Assembly (NCBI RefSeq): GCF_003428625.2
Contig: NZ_QVQT02000001.1
Location: 248,001-312,000, forward strand
Source: Paracidobacterium acidisoli
GTDB taxonomy: Bacteria > Acidobacteriota > Terriglobia > Terriglobales > Acidobacteriaceae
Reading direction: 5' to 3'
Length of the DNA stretch: 64,000 nt
In this document: positions 9,154 to 18,426 of the stretch, in pieces
How the letters are laid out: each line of letters opens with the position of its first letter
Position numbering within the stretch: the stretch's first letter is position 1
Program-made: the position numbers and the translations under genes
The notes under the pieces: generated by a model
Database searches by the model: none
Told to the model about the DNA's origin: nothing
The model's input: the letters and a program-made list of their open reading frames with translations, nothing else

Positions 9154-10905
9154 ATGAGTGAAGCAAAGCATACAAGTACACGCCTCACCGGCTCGGAGAT
9201 CGTCTGGGCGACCCTCGAAGGCGAGGGCGTGCGCGATGTCTTCGGCTATCCGGGCGGCGCGATTCTTCCCATCTACGATGCGCTGCGCAAGTTCCCCATC
9301 CGGCACATCCTCGTGCGGCACGAGCAGGGCGCGGCGCACATGGCCGACGGCTATGCACGCGCCTCCGGCAAAGTCGGCGTGGCGATGGCCACCTCCGGCC
9401 CGGGCGCAACCAATCTCGTCACCGGTATCGCCACCGCCATGATGGATTCGGTGCCTCTGGTCTGCATCACCGGCCAGGTGGGCAGCAAGGCGCTCGGCTC
9501 CGATGCCTTTCAGGAAGTCGACATCACCGGCATCACCCTGCCCGTGACCAAGCACAACTATCTCGTCACCCGCACCGAAGACATCGCGCTGGTTCTGCGC
9601 GAGGCCTTCCTCATCGCAAAGTCGGGCCGTCCCGGTCCGGTGCTGGTCGATATCACCAAGGACGCGCAGCAGCAGAGCGCAGCCTTTGACTTCGCCGCCG
9701 CTGCGCCCAGCCCCCATCGTCCGCATCCCATGCTCAGGGCGGAGTCGGCCTCCATTCAAAGCGCGGCCGAGCTCATCCGCTCCGCGAAGAAGCCCGTCAT
9801 CCTCGCCGGACACGGCGTCATCGAATCGCACGCGACCGATCAGGTCCGCACCCTCGCCGAGCGCATGCAGATTCCCGTAAGCTGCACCCTGCTCGGTCTC
9901 GGCGGCTTCCCTGCCTCGCATCCGCTCTCCGTCGGCATGATGGGCATGCACGGCGAGGCGTGGGTCAATCACGCCATCCAGCAGGCCGACCTGCTCATCG
10001 CCTGCGGCATGCGCTTCGACGACCGCGTCACCGGCACCCTCGCCACCTACGCGCCCAACGCAAAGAAGATCCACATCGAGATCGATCCCGCCGAGATCAA
10101 CAAGAATGTGAAGGCCGACGTCGCCCTCATCGGCGATCTGGCCCAGGTGCTCGAGCAGCTTCTGCCGCACCTCGCCCCGCGCTACGACGCCGGCGAGGAG
10201 TCGCCCTGGGTGCGCGAAGTGAATGCCATGAAGGGCGAATGCGCGGTGCGCGACATTCAGAACCTGCCCGATACCGGCCATCTTTACGCCGCGCATGTCA
10301 TGCACGATCTCTGGCGCGAGACCGACGGCAAAGCCATCGTCGTTACCGACGTCGGCCAGCACCAGATGTGGGAGGCGCAGTACTACAAGCACGACACGCC
10401 ACGCACGCTGGTCACTTCCGGGGGCCTCGGCACCATGGGCTTTGCCCTGCCCGCGGCCATCGGCGCGAAGATCGCCTGCCCGGAGAAGGAAGTCTGGGTC
10501 ATCGCCGGCGACGGCGGCTTCCAGATGACTGCAGCCGAGCTCTCCACCATCCGCCAGGAGAACATCGACCTCAACATCGCCGTCATCAACAACGGCTTCC
10601 TCGGCATGGTGCGGCAGTGGCAGGAGTTCTTCTACGAGAAGAACTACGAATCCTCGCCCATCCTCAGCCCCGACTTCGTGAAGCTGGCCGCCGCGCACGA
10701 CATCCCCGGCGCTGCCGTGCGCACCCGCGCCGAGGTGCTGCCCGCCGTGCGCCAGGCGCGCGAGCAGAAGGGACCGTACCTGATCAACTTCCTGGTCGAA
10801 AAAGAGGACTCGGTCTATCCCATGATCCCCGCCGGCAGCGCTCTGCATGAGATGATCCGCAGACCCGGCCATAACCCTCTGATCGAAACCGCACAGGACG
10901 TGTAA
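9154..10905 (+). CDS. ilvB: Acetolactate synthase large (catalytic) subunit, 583 aa
   Basis: IlvB is a thiamine-diphosphate enzyme that joins two pyruvates, or pyruvate and 2-ketobutyrate, to acetohydroxy acids, the first step to valine, leucine and isoleucine. It shows GYPGGAILP, the catalytic glutamate E57 in VRHEQGAAHMADGYAR, the FAD-binding middle domain, and the ThDP motif GDGGFQMT (452-459) ending in NN. The length is typical for an anabolic large subunit. A GGGAG ribosome-binding site precedes the ATG. Only two bases separate it from its regulatory subunit ilvN. Confidence 0.96.
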   Translation: MSEAKHTSTRLTGSEIVWATLEGEGVRDVFGYPGGAILPIYDALRKFPIRHILVRHEQGAAHMADGYARASGKVGVAMATSGPGATNLVTGIATAMMDSVPLVCITGQVGSKALGSDAFQEVDITGITLPVTKHNYLVTRTEDIALVLREAFLIAKSGRPGPVLVDITKDAQQQSAAFDFAAAAPSPHRPHPMLRAESASIQSAAELIRSAKKPVILAGHGVIESHATDQVRTLAERMQIPVSCTLLGLGGFPASHPLSVGMMGMHGEAWVNHAIQQADLLIACGMRFDDRVTGTLATYAPNAKKIHIEIDPAEINKNVKADVALIGDLAQVLEQLLPHLAPRYDAGEESPWVREVNAMKGECAVRDIQNLPDTGHLYAAHVMHDLWRETDGKAIVVTDVGQHQMWEAQYYKHDTPRTLVTSGGLGTMGFALPAAIGAKIACPEKEVWVIAGDGGFQMTAAELSTIRQENIDLNIAVINNGFLGMVRQWQEFFYEKNYESSPILSPDFVKLAAAHDIPGAAVRTRAEVLPAVRQAREQKGPYLINFLVEKEDSVYPMIPAGSALHEMIRRPGHNPLIETAQDV

Positions 10906-10907
10906 GC

Positions 10908-11507
10908 ATGCTGCACACATTTGTCGCACTCGTGGAAGACAAGCCGGGCGTGCTCACGCGCGTCGCCTCGCTCTTCCGCCGTCTGAATATCAACATCGTC
11001 TCGCTCACCGTCGGCCGCACCGAGCGCACCGGGGTCTCGCGCATGACCATCGTCGCCGAATCCTCGCCGACCGCCGGCCATCGCATCATGGCCAGCCTCT
11101 ACAAGCTCGAAAACGTGCTTGAGGTCGATGACGTGGGGCAGCGCTCCTGTGTCGCGCGCGAGCTGGCGCTCATCAAGGTCGCCGCAAACCCGAAGACCCG
11201 CTCGCATATCTTCGAGCTGGTCGAGGTCTTCCGCGCCCGCATCGTCGATCTCGCGCCCGAATCGCTGATGATCGAGATCACCGGCGTCGAAAGCAAAATC
11301 GAAGGCCTCATCCAGGTGCTCAACGAGAGCGGCGATCGTATTCTTGAAATCTCCCGCACCGGCCGCATGGTCATGCGCCGCGGCCAGCACACCAGCCGCG
11401 TGCTCGACGCCATGCGTCTGCCCGGCGTTGCCGAAGCGGGCGAAACCGACGCCCTCGCCACCGAGGACAGCAACATTCTCATGGCCGGGGAGACAGGCTT
11501 GCTCTGA
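10908..11507 (+). CDS. ilvN: Acetolactate synthase small (regulatory) subunit, 199 aa
   Basis: This subunit activates IlvB and confers valine feedback inhibition. Residues 2-75 form an ACT domain (TFVALVEDKPGVLTRVASLFRRLNINI in two parts, with the typical DKPGVL turn). The C-terminal half is the acetolactate synthase small-subunit domain (ALIKVAA to RTGRMVMRRG). The protein is longer than the roughly 160-residue E. coli IlvH, because of about 30 extra acidic and hydrophobic residues at the end. The ribosome-binding site AGGAC lies inside the end of ilvB, so the subunits are probably translationally coupled. Confidence 0.94.
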   Translation: MLHTFVALVEDKPGVLTRVASLFRRLNINIVSLTVGRTERTGVSRMTIVAESSPTAGHRIMASLYKLENVLEVDDVGQRSCVARELALIKVAANPKTRSHIFELVEVFRARIVDLAPESLMIEITGVESKIEGLIQVLNESGDRILEISRTGRMVMRRGQHTSRVLDAMRLPGVAEAGETDALATEDSNILMAGETGLL

Positions 11508-11535
11508 AGGATTCGCGGACGAATCCTCTTTTTAA

Positions 11536-12612
<1,077 letters not shown>

Positions 12613-12706
12613 CTCGCGTTTCACTCAGCACAGCGGCGGGGATGTCTCAAAGCATTCCTGCCGCCGCGCATCCCATCCACCTCGCAGATTTTTTACACTC
12701 ACCCTT

Positions 12707-13192
12707 ATGGCGCTGCGCCGACAACTTCTCGCCCTGACGCTTCTGTTTACCGGAACATCGCTGTGGGCGCAGGCTCGTCCCTCCTGCCAGGTCATCCCCA
12801 GGTCGCTCGACGCCATGCGCGGCTGCTACCGGCCGCTGCTCGTCTTCAGCCCCGGCGCCGGCGACCCGCTCCTGAAAGAGCAGACCGCCTCGCTCGATGC
12901 CGCCGCCGACGACATGATGGATCGCTTCGTCATGCTCACGCCCCTCGTGCCCGACCCCAAAGCCTATGCGACCCCGCTCGACACGCCCTATGCGCTCCTG
13001 CCCGCGCAGGAGATCGACAGCATCCGCGCGCGTTACCACATTCCGGTCGACAAATTCACTGTCCTGCTGCTCGGCGAGGACGGCAAAGAGAAGCTGCGCA
13101 GCGCCAAACCGCTTCCCGTCGATCAGCTCAACGCGCTGATCGACAGCATGCCCGAGCGAAAAGCCGAAATGCTGCGGCCGCACGCGAACTGA
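12707..13192 (+). CDS. Secreted DUF4174 family protein, 161 aa
   Basis: A signal peptide occupies residues 1-22 (LLALTLLFTGTSLWAQA). The remainder matches the DUF4174 pattern of a thioredoxin-like fold: RPLLVFSPGAGDP near residue 42, a stretch of about 60 residues, then FTVLLLGEDGKEKLRS and the terminal helix LIDSMPERKAEML. No CxxC pair is present, so it is not an ordinary thioredoxin; the two cysteines (residues 27 and 39) fall outside the fold's usual active site. The biochemical role of DUF4174 is not known. There is no ribosome-binding site, but a TACACT -10-like box ends 7 bases before the ATG, so a leaderless message is possible. Confidence 0.75.
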   Translation: MALRRQLLALTLLFTGTSLWAQARPSCQVIPRSLDAMRGCYRPLLVFSPGAGDPLLKEQTASLDAAADDMMDRFVMLTPLVPDPKAYATPLDTPYALLPAQEIDSIRARYHIPVDKFTVLLLGEDGKEKLRSAKPLPVDQLNALIDSMPERKAEMLRPHAN

Positions 13193-13259
13193 TCCGCGCC
13201 GTTTTTCGTATCTCCCTCTTCACAGGGGCATCGGTTACCATCTAAAGGAGGCCCCGCTT

Positions 13260-14705
13260 ATGAACTTTGCACCTCCCGCCTCCACCCAGCAGCTCGAACC
13301 CCCGCGAACCCCGGTCCCGGAGCTCGTCGAAGCGCTGAAAGGTGTCTCTGCGCTGCACGGTCTCTCCGATACCGACCTCGAGTGGCTTGCTGCGAATGCC
13401 ACGGAGCTTTTTGTCGAAGCCGGCACCGTCATCTTTCATGAAGGCGATCCCGCGACGACCATGACCATCCTGCTCCGGGGAGAGGTACACGTGCGCCGCG
13501 AGCGCGGAGCCCCGGCGGCACTCTTCATCGGCCGCTCCGGCCAGATCACCGGCCTGCTTCCCTACTCGCGCATGAAGAGCTTCGGCGGCCAGGGTTACGC
13601 GGCGACCGACGTGTGGGCGCTGCAGTACCATCGCGACCTCTTTCCCGCCCTGCTGGCGGCCGTTCCGCCCATGACGCACATCTGCGTCTCGGTGCTTCTC
13701 GACCGCGTCCGCGAGATCACACGCCTCGAGCAGCAGGCGGAAAAGCTGAATGCGCTCGGCAAGCTGGCGGGCAATCTTGCCCATGAGCTGAACAATCCGG
13801 CCTCGGCCGCGCAGCGCTCCGCCTCCGGACTGTTAAGCGAGCTGCGCGTCTACGGCCATCAGAAGTTCCGCCTCGGCAGTCTTTGTCTGAAAGACGACGT
13901 CCTCAAAAAAGTGCAGAGCTGGCAGGCCGCGGTGCGCGAAGACGCGCAGAAAGCAGAGCCGGATACCGCCCGCCAGGCCGAGCGCGAAGACGCGCTGCTG
14001 CGCTGGATGAAGGCGCACGAGGTCGAGGGTGAATGGCAGATCGCTCCCGAGCTGGCCGAGATGGGAGTCACCACCGCGCAGCTCGACGCGCTCGCCGTCA
14101 TCCTGCAGGGACCTCCGCTTGAAGTCGTCCTGACGCAGTTTGCCTCCTCCGTGCGTACCGAGCGCATGGCCGAGGCCATGCTCGACTCGACCGGCCGCAT
14201 CTTCGATCTCATCCGCGCCATCAAAGACTACTCCTTCATGGACCAGGCGCCGATTCAGGAGATCGACATTCCGCAGTCGCTCGAAAACACGCTGGCCATG
14301 CTGCAGTCGCGTCTCGGCCAGGTCACCATCGAGCGCCGCTTTGCTCCGAACCTTCCCTTCATCTCCGCCTACGGCAGCGAGCTGAACCAGGTCTGGATGG
14401 CTCTGCTCGAAAACGCTCTCGACGCGATTCGCGACCACGGCACGATCATCCTCAGCGTGCAGGTCTCCGGCGATCTAATGATGATCGAGATATGGGACGA
14501 CGGGCCGGGCATTCCGGATGACATTCAGGCGCGTATCTTCGAGCCTTTCTTCACCACCAAGCCGCAGGGCACGGCCCTCGGCCTCGGACTCGATGTCGTG
14601 CAGCGTGTGGTGCGGCGCCACCGCGGCTTTGTACACGTCGAATCCAGGCCAGGATCGACCTGCTTCCAGATCCGCCTTCCCCTGCAGCAGCTTCTCGCGT
14701 ATTGA
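13260..14705 (+). CDS. Histidine kinase with cyclic-nucleotide-binding-like domain, 481 aa
   Basis: Residues 35-130 form a cNMP/Crp-like sensor barrel (EAGTVIFHEGDPATTMTILL, a typical start of that fold). Residue H175 in GNLAHELNNPAS is the phosphoacceptor. The ATPase domain has its N box at N385 (LLENALDAI), G1 at D414-G418 (WDDGPGIPD) and G2 at 437-442. About 115 residues (190-305, rich in charged helix) lie between the histidine helix and the helix ERMAEAMLDSTGRIFDLIRA, where ordinary kinases have a short turn. No membrane segment is seen, so it should be cytoplasmic. No response regulator gene is adjacent. A perfect ribosome-binding site (AAAGGAGG) precedes the ATG. The ligand is not predictable. 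Confidence 0.85.
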   Translation: MNFAPPASTQQLEPPRTPVPELVEALKGVSALHGLSDTDLEWLAANATELFVEAGTVIFHEGDPATTMTILLRGEVHVRRERGAPAALFIGRSGQITGLLPYSRMKSFGGQGYAATDVWALQYHRDLFPALLAAVPPMTHICVSVLLDRVREITRLEQQAEKLNALGKLAGNLAHELNNPASAAQRSASGLLSELRVYGHQKFRLGSLCLKDDVLKKVQSWQAAVREDAQKAEPDTARQAEREDALLRWMKAHEVEGEWQIAPELAEMGVTTAQLDALAVILQGPPLEVVLTQFASSVRTERMAEAMLDSTGRIFDLIRAIKDYSFMDQAPIQEIDIPQSLENTLAMLQSRLGQVTIERRFAPNLPFISAYGSELNQVWMALLENALDAIRDHGTIILSVQVSGDLMMIEIWDDGPGIPDDIQARIFEPFFTTKPQGTALGLGLDVVQRVVRRHRGFVHVESRPGSTCFQIRLPLQQLLAY

Positions 14706-14710
14706 GAAAC

Positions 14711-14833
14711 AGGGATCAGCCATTAGGGATCAGAGATTAGTTATCGCAGCGATTAGCTGTTAGAGATCAAGGATTAGAAAAGCTGCTGATCTGTCCGAAA
14801 CTAATGGCTAATCCCTGATCCCTAATCCCTGCT
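14711..14833. repeat. Heptad-phased repeat hairpin between the kinase and the permease
   Basis: The left arm has 7-base units of the AGNNATY type (14711-14745, then out of phase to about 14777). The right arm has CTAATCC-type 7-base units at 14801-14835. The arms are imperfect inverted copies around a 20-base unrelated centre. It fills the whole gap between the two convergent genes and touches the permease stop codon. Confidence 0.8.
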
Positions 14834-17536
14834 TCACTCCGCCCGCAGCGCCTCCACCGGGTCCACACTCGCCGCGCGCCGTGCCGGCAGCCACGCCGCC
14901 GCCAGGCCGCTCACAGCCAGCAGCAGACTCGCCACAGCCAGCGTGCGAAAGTCATGCGCGGTCACGCCGTAAAGCCAGCTGCGAATCAGCCTGCCTGACA
15001 CCAGAGTGAAGACCGTGCCAACCGCCACGCCGGTAAGAATCATCGCGCCTGCCTCGCGCAGCATCAGCAGCAGCACGCTGCTGCGCGGCGCGCCCAGGGC
15101 CAGCCGCACGCCCATCTCGCGCGTGCGCTGGCTCACAAGGTAGGCCAGCAGGCCGTAGAGCCCGGCGATGCACAGCAGCAGCGCCGAGCCGCCAAAGACC
15201 TCCAGCAGATGCGCCGCCAGCCGCTGGCTCCCGTAAGAGTCGTCGACGATCCGGTCCATCGTGGTGATCGGAACATGCGCGAACTCCGGGCTGGCTTTGC
15301 GAAGAATCTCGCGAAACTGCGGAATCATCTGCTCCGGGGGCAGGCTGGTGCGAAGCGCAATATCCATCGCATTGCCCTCCAGCACGCTGTAAAAGCTGAC
15401 GCCCGGCGCAAGCTGCCGGATACTCGCTTCGATCTCCGGCTGCGAGGGCTTCATGATCGAGCTCTGCCTCTCATCGTCGAGCACGCCGATCACCTGCGCC
15501 GGCGTCTTGCCGAAGTGCCACAGATTCGTCCCCACAATCGACGCCGGATCTTTCGGATCGGGCGCATTCCGCTCCGCGAAGGCGCGGTTGACCACGAAAA
15601 CCGGCTGCGAGCTCGGCGTATCCCGCTCGTCGAAGAACCGCCCCGCCAGCAGCCGGAAGCCGAGAACCTTCTGTATCGACGGGCTGACGGATTTGAACAC
15701 CGCGGTGATATTGTGCGCGCTGTCCATCCCGTGCCCCTCTCCGTTCAGCGTGAGCATCACGTTGAACGTGTTGCCCAGCGGCACCTCCGTCATCAGCCCC
15801 GCCGCCTGCACGCCCGGCATCTGCTGCACCTGGTCGAGCAGCGGCTGATACAGCGAGGTGGTCATGTTCATGCCCGTAAAGCGCCACGAGGGAATACTGA
15901 GATCGGCCACGAGAATATGATCGGTGCGAAAGCCGAGCGGCACATGGCGCAGCGTGTAGAGTGTGCGCAGCAGCAGTCCGCAGCCGGCCAGCAGCGTCAG
16001 CGACATCGCGATCTCGGCCACCACCAGCAGCCCGCGCAGCCGGCTCATGCCGCGTCCCGCGCCGCTCTGCCTCCCTCCCTGCTTCAGCGCCGGCTCAATC
16101 GGCGCGCGCGCCGCCAGCAGCGCCGGCCATACCGAAGAGATCACCGCCGACAGCAGCGTAAGCGCGCACAGCACCGACAGAATCGTCAGGTTCACGTGCG
16201 CCGACATATCGACCTTCAGATGAGTCGGAATCGCGCCGCGCGAAAGCCGGATCACCGCCATTCCGATCGCCGTTCCCAGCACCGCCGCCACGCCGCTCAG
16301 CATCAGCCCCTCCACCGCAAGCTGCTGCACAATGCGTCCCCGGCTCGCTCCCAGCGCGCCCCGCATCGCGATCTCTCTGCGCCGCGTCGTGGCGCGGGCC
16401 AGCAGCAGATGCGTAACGTTGATGCAGGCAATCAGCCACAGCACGCCCGTCGCCGCAGAGAGCACCAGCAAAGCCCGCTTCAGGTCCGCATCCACCACCG
16501 TGTCCGCATAATTCCGCAGCCGGACCACCGCACGGTCCTCGCGGCTCTGCGCATCGGCATATCCCTGCACGACCTGCTTCTGCAGCGTATTCAGCTCCGC
16601 CGCCGCGGCCGATTCCGCAATCCCCTGCCGCAGCCGCGCGATCACTTCATAATTCGGCGTATCGGAGTTGCGCAGCATATCCTTCGGCCCCGGCTGACCC
16701 AGTACCCATATCTGAGGAGCCTCCGCCGCCGCGTCAAAGGGAAAGCTGAACCCCTGCGGCATCACGCCCACCACCGTATACGTGTCGGTGTTGACCTTCA
16801 CCGCTCTGCCCGCAATCTCCGTATCGCCATGAAAGACCGTCTGCCACGCCCCGTAGCTCAGCACCATCACATTCGGATTGCCATTCGTGGCAAGCCCGCT
16901 CGCATCCTCATCGAAGCCGCGCCCCAGCTGCGGATGCACGCCCAGCACATCGAAGAGATTCGCGCTCACCAGCTCGCCCGAAACGCGCACCGAGGCGTCG
17001 CCGTTCTGCAGAAAATCCCGCGGACTCAGCCGGTTATAAAACGCCGCCTTCTCAACAGCATGGCTCTGCTCCGCCCATGCCCGCACGTCCGGATACGTCA
17101 CGCCGAATCCGGGCCTGCCCGTCTGGCTGGCTTCACTCAGTGTCACCAGCCGGTCGGCCTGCGCATACGGCAGCGGACGCAGCATCACATGGTCCACAAC
17201 GGTGAACATCGCCGTCGCCGCGCCAATGCCAAGTGCCAGCGTGCCGATCACCGTCACAGCAAACCCCGGCGAGCGCCGCATCTGGCGCAGCGCATACCGC
17301 GCGTCCTGCAGCAGCCGCTCCGGACCCATCCATCCCCGGCTCTCACGCGCTACGTCTTTCACCAGAGCCGCATTGCCGAACTCCCGCTCCGCCTCGTGCC
17401 GCGCCGTCGCAGCATCGGCCCCGCTCGTCTCGCGCTCCGCCGCCGCCATCGCCAGATGCGCCGCAATCTCGTCGTCGAGATCGCGCCTGCGCGCCTCTGC
17501 GCCGTACCGGCCGAACCATCGTTGCCACAGGCTCAT
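14834..17536 (-). CDS. Orphan duplicated MacB/FtsX-type permease (ADOP family), 900 aa
   Basis: The protein has a soluble charged prefix (residues about 1-70, RRRDLDDEIAAHLAM) typical of the acidobacterial duplicated orphan permease family. Then come two copies of the MacB periplasmic domain plus FtsX three-helix unit. The first copy has TM1 near residue 90 (VTVIGTLALGIGAATAMFTV) and an FtsX part with ARATTRRREIAMRGALGASR. The second starts near 540 (LRGLLVVAEIAMSLTLLAG) and ends with TREMGVRLALGAP. No ABC ATPase gene is nearby, hence 'orphan'. The frame is open further upstream, but the ATG at 17536 begins the prefix and has GAGGGAG just before it. PadR lies 71 bases upstream. The transported substrate is unknown. 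Confidence 0.9.
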   Translation of the reverse strand: MSLWQRWFGRYGAEARRRDLDDEIAAHLAMAAAERETSGADAATARHEAEREFGNAALVKDVARESRGWMGPERLLQDARYALRQMRRSPGFAVTVIGTLALGIGAATAMFTVVDHVMLRPLPYAQADRLVTLSEASQTGRPGFGVTYPDVRAWAEQSHAVEKAAFYNRLSPRDFLQNGDASVRVSGELVSANLFDVLGVHPQLGRGFDEDASGLATNGNPNVMVLSYGAWQTVFHGDTEIAGRAVKVNTDTYTVVGVMPQGFSFPFDAAAEAPQIWVLGQPGPKDMLRNSDTPNYEVIARLRQGIAESAAAAELNTLQKQVVQGYADAQSREDRAVVRLRNYADTVVDADLKRALLVLSAATGVLWLIACINVTHLLLARATTRRREIAMRGALGASRGRIVQQLAVEGLMLSGVAAVLGTAIGMAVIRLSRGAIPTHLKVDMSAHVNLTILSVLCALTLLSAVISSVWPALLAARAPIEPALKQGGRQSGAGRGMSRLRGLLVVAEIAMSLTLLAGCGLLLRTLYTLRHVPLGFRTDHILVADLSIPSWRFTGMNMTTSLYQPLLDQVQQMPGVQAAGLMTEVPLGNTFNVMLTLNGEGHGMDSAHNITAVFKSVSPSIQKVLGFRLLAGRFFDERDTPSSQPVFVVNRAFAERNAPDPKDPASIVGTNLWHFGKTPAQVIGVLDDERQSSIMKPSQPEIEASIRQLAPGVSFYSVLEGNAMDIALRTSLPPEQMIPQFREILRKASPEFAHVPITTMDRIVDDSYGSQRLAAHLLEVFGGSALLLCIAGLYGLLAYLVSQRTREMGVRLALGAPRSSVLLLMLREAGAMILTGVAVGTVFTLVSGRLIRSWLYGVTAHDFRTLAVASLLLAVSGLAAAWLPARRAASVDPVEALRAE

Positions 17537-17607
17537 CGCTCCCTCGCTTTCCGGCCCTCCCTGTGCTGACTGATCCGCAGGGAGGAAACCGCGCCCCATC
17601 CCCTTTG

Positions 17608-17967
17608 TCAGCTCTCCGGTACCGGCTGCAGAATGCCGGTGATAGCCGCCACCATCGTCTCCCACCGGGAGCGGTCGCGTGCCAGCTGCTGCCTGCCTGT
17701 TTCTGTGATCTGGTAAAACTTCGCCCGCTGCTTCTGCTCCGTCTGCCCCCACTCGGAGCTGATCCAGCCCTGCCGCTCGATGCGCTGCAGCGCCGGATAC
17801 AGAGAGCCGGTCTCCACCTGCAGAACTTCGCCGGACTGGGAGCGGATGGCCTGGCTGATGCCATAGCCGTGCTGCGGACCCCATTGCAGGGTCTGAAGAA
17901 TAAGCATGTCGAGCGTGCCCTGAAGCAGCTCGATACGATTGCGATAGGGTTCCGGGGCTGGCGCCAT
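17608..17967 (-). CDS. PadR-family transcriptional regulator, 119 aa
   Basis: The whole chain is a PadR winged helix: LLQGTLDMLILQTLQWGPQHGYGIS, then the turn and recognition helix (VETGSLYPALQRIERQGWI), the wing (KQRAKFYQITETGRQQL) and a short C-terminal dimerisation helix. This is the short subfamily (PadR-s1-like), often paired with orphan permeases in acidobacteria. It is the first gene of a two-gene unit with the permease. Paired palindromes directly upstream (17970-18009) are the likely autoregulatory operator. Confidence 0.93.
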   Translation of the reverse strand: MAPAPEPYRNRIELLQGTLDMLILQTLQWGPQHGYGISQAIRSQSGEVLQVETGSLYPALQRIERQGWISSEWGQTEQKQRAKFYQITETGRQQLARDRSRWETMVAAITGILQPVPES

Positions 17968-17969
17968 GA

Positions 17970-18009
17970 TGTAGACACTCTACACCCGTGGAGGGGTAGA
18001 ATGTCTACA
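17970..18009 (-). promoter_or_regulatory. Double palindromic operator/promoter of padR
   Basis: There are two palindromes with centres 25 bp apart: TGTAGA-CAC-TCTACA (17970-17984) and GTAGA-ATG-TCTAC (17996-18008). The two together also form a larger inverted repeat. The first ends 3 bases from the padR ATG. On the minus strand TAGACA and TAGAGT inside the arms could act as -35 and -10, which would give a message with almost no leader. PadR proteins usually repress their own promoter from such sites. Confidence 0.7.
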
Positions 18010-18022
18010 GCCAAAGGAAAAG

Positions 18023-18307
18023 CTACTTCTCTACTTCAACGCCGCGCCAGAAAGCGATGTGGTTCTTGATGTTACGCGCGGCCGGCTTGGGGTCGGGATA
18101 ATACCAGGCCGCATCCTGATTCTCCTGCCCGTCGATCAGCAGGGAGTAATAACGCGCCTGACCCTTCCAGGGACAGGTCGAGGTCGTGGAGCTGGGACGA
18201 AAATATTCGCGCTTCACCGAGCTCTCCGGAAAGTAGATATTGCCCTCGACCGTCTCGTAAGTTTCACTTTCTGCAACTACTTTTCCGTTCCAGATTGCCT
18301 TCGCCAT
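18023..18307 (-). CDS. DUF427 domain protein, 94 aa
   Basis: The full chain is a DUF427 domain, with the characteristic AKAIWNGKVVAESE opening, the conserved VEGNIYFPESSV segment, CPWKGQARYYS in the middle and DAAWYYPDPK near the end. The family has a small beta barrel structure and no firmly assigned function. The frame is open 72 bases further upstream, but the ATG at 18307 starts the conserved sequence and has a GAGAGG-like site before it. It ends 14 bases before the padR operator and is on the same strand, but padR probably has its own promoter. Confidence 0.85.
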   Translation of the reverse strand: MAKAIWNGKVVAESETYETVEGNIYFPESSVKREYFRPSSTTSTCPWKGQARYYSLLIDGQENQDAAWYYPDPKPAARNIKNHIAFWRGVEVEK

Positions 18308-18426
18308 GAATCTGCCGATCCTCTCACGTAAATTCCGACTCTTCACATTAGCAGATGCCGCTCGAGGTGAAAACGACACAACCTGCGGCGGCCGGATCAG
18401 CCGGACGCGACAGCGGGGTGCAGCGG

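Noticed and set aside
7262-10929. Long antisense frames opposite ilvD and ilvB
   Set aside because: Both sense genes are unmistakable, and the antisense products have no family resemblance. Long antisense frames are expected at this base composition.
14834-17884. A longer start for the orphan permease, overlapping padR
   Set aside because: The extra 116 residues would overlap padR in another frame. The ATG at 17536 has a good ribosome-binding site and begins the known prefix domain.
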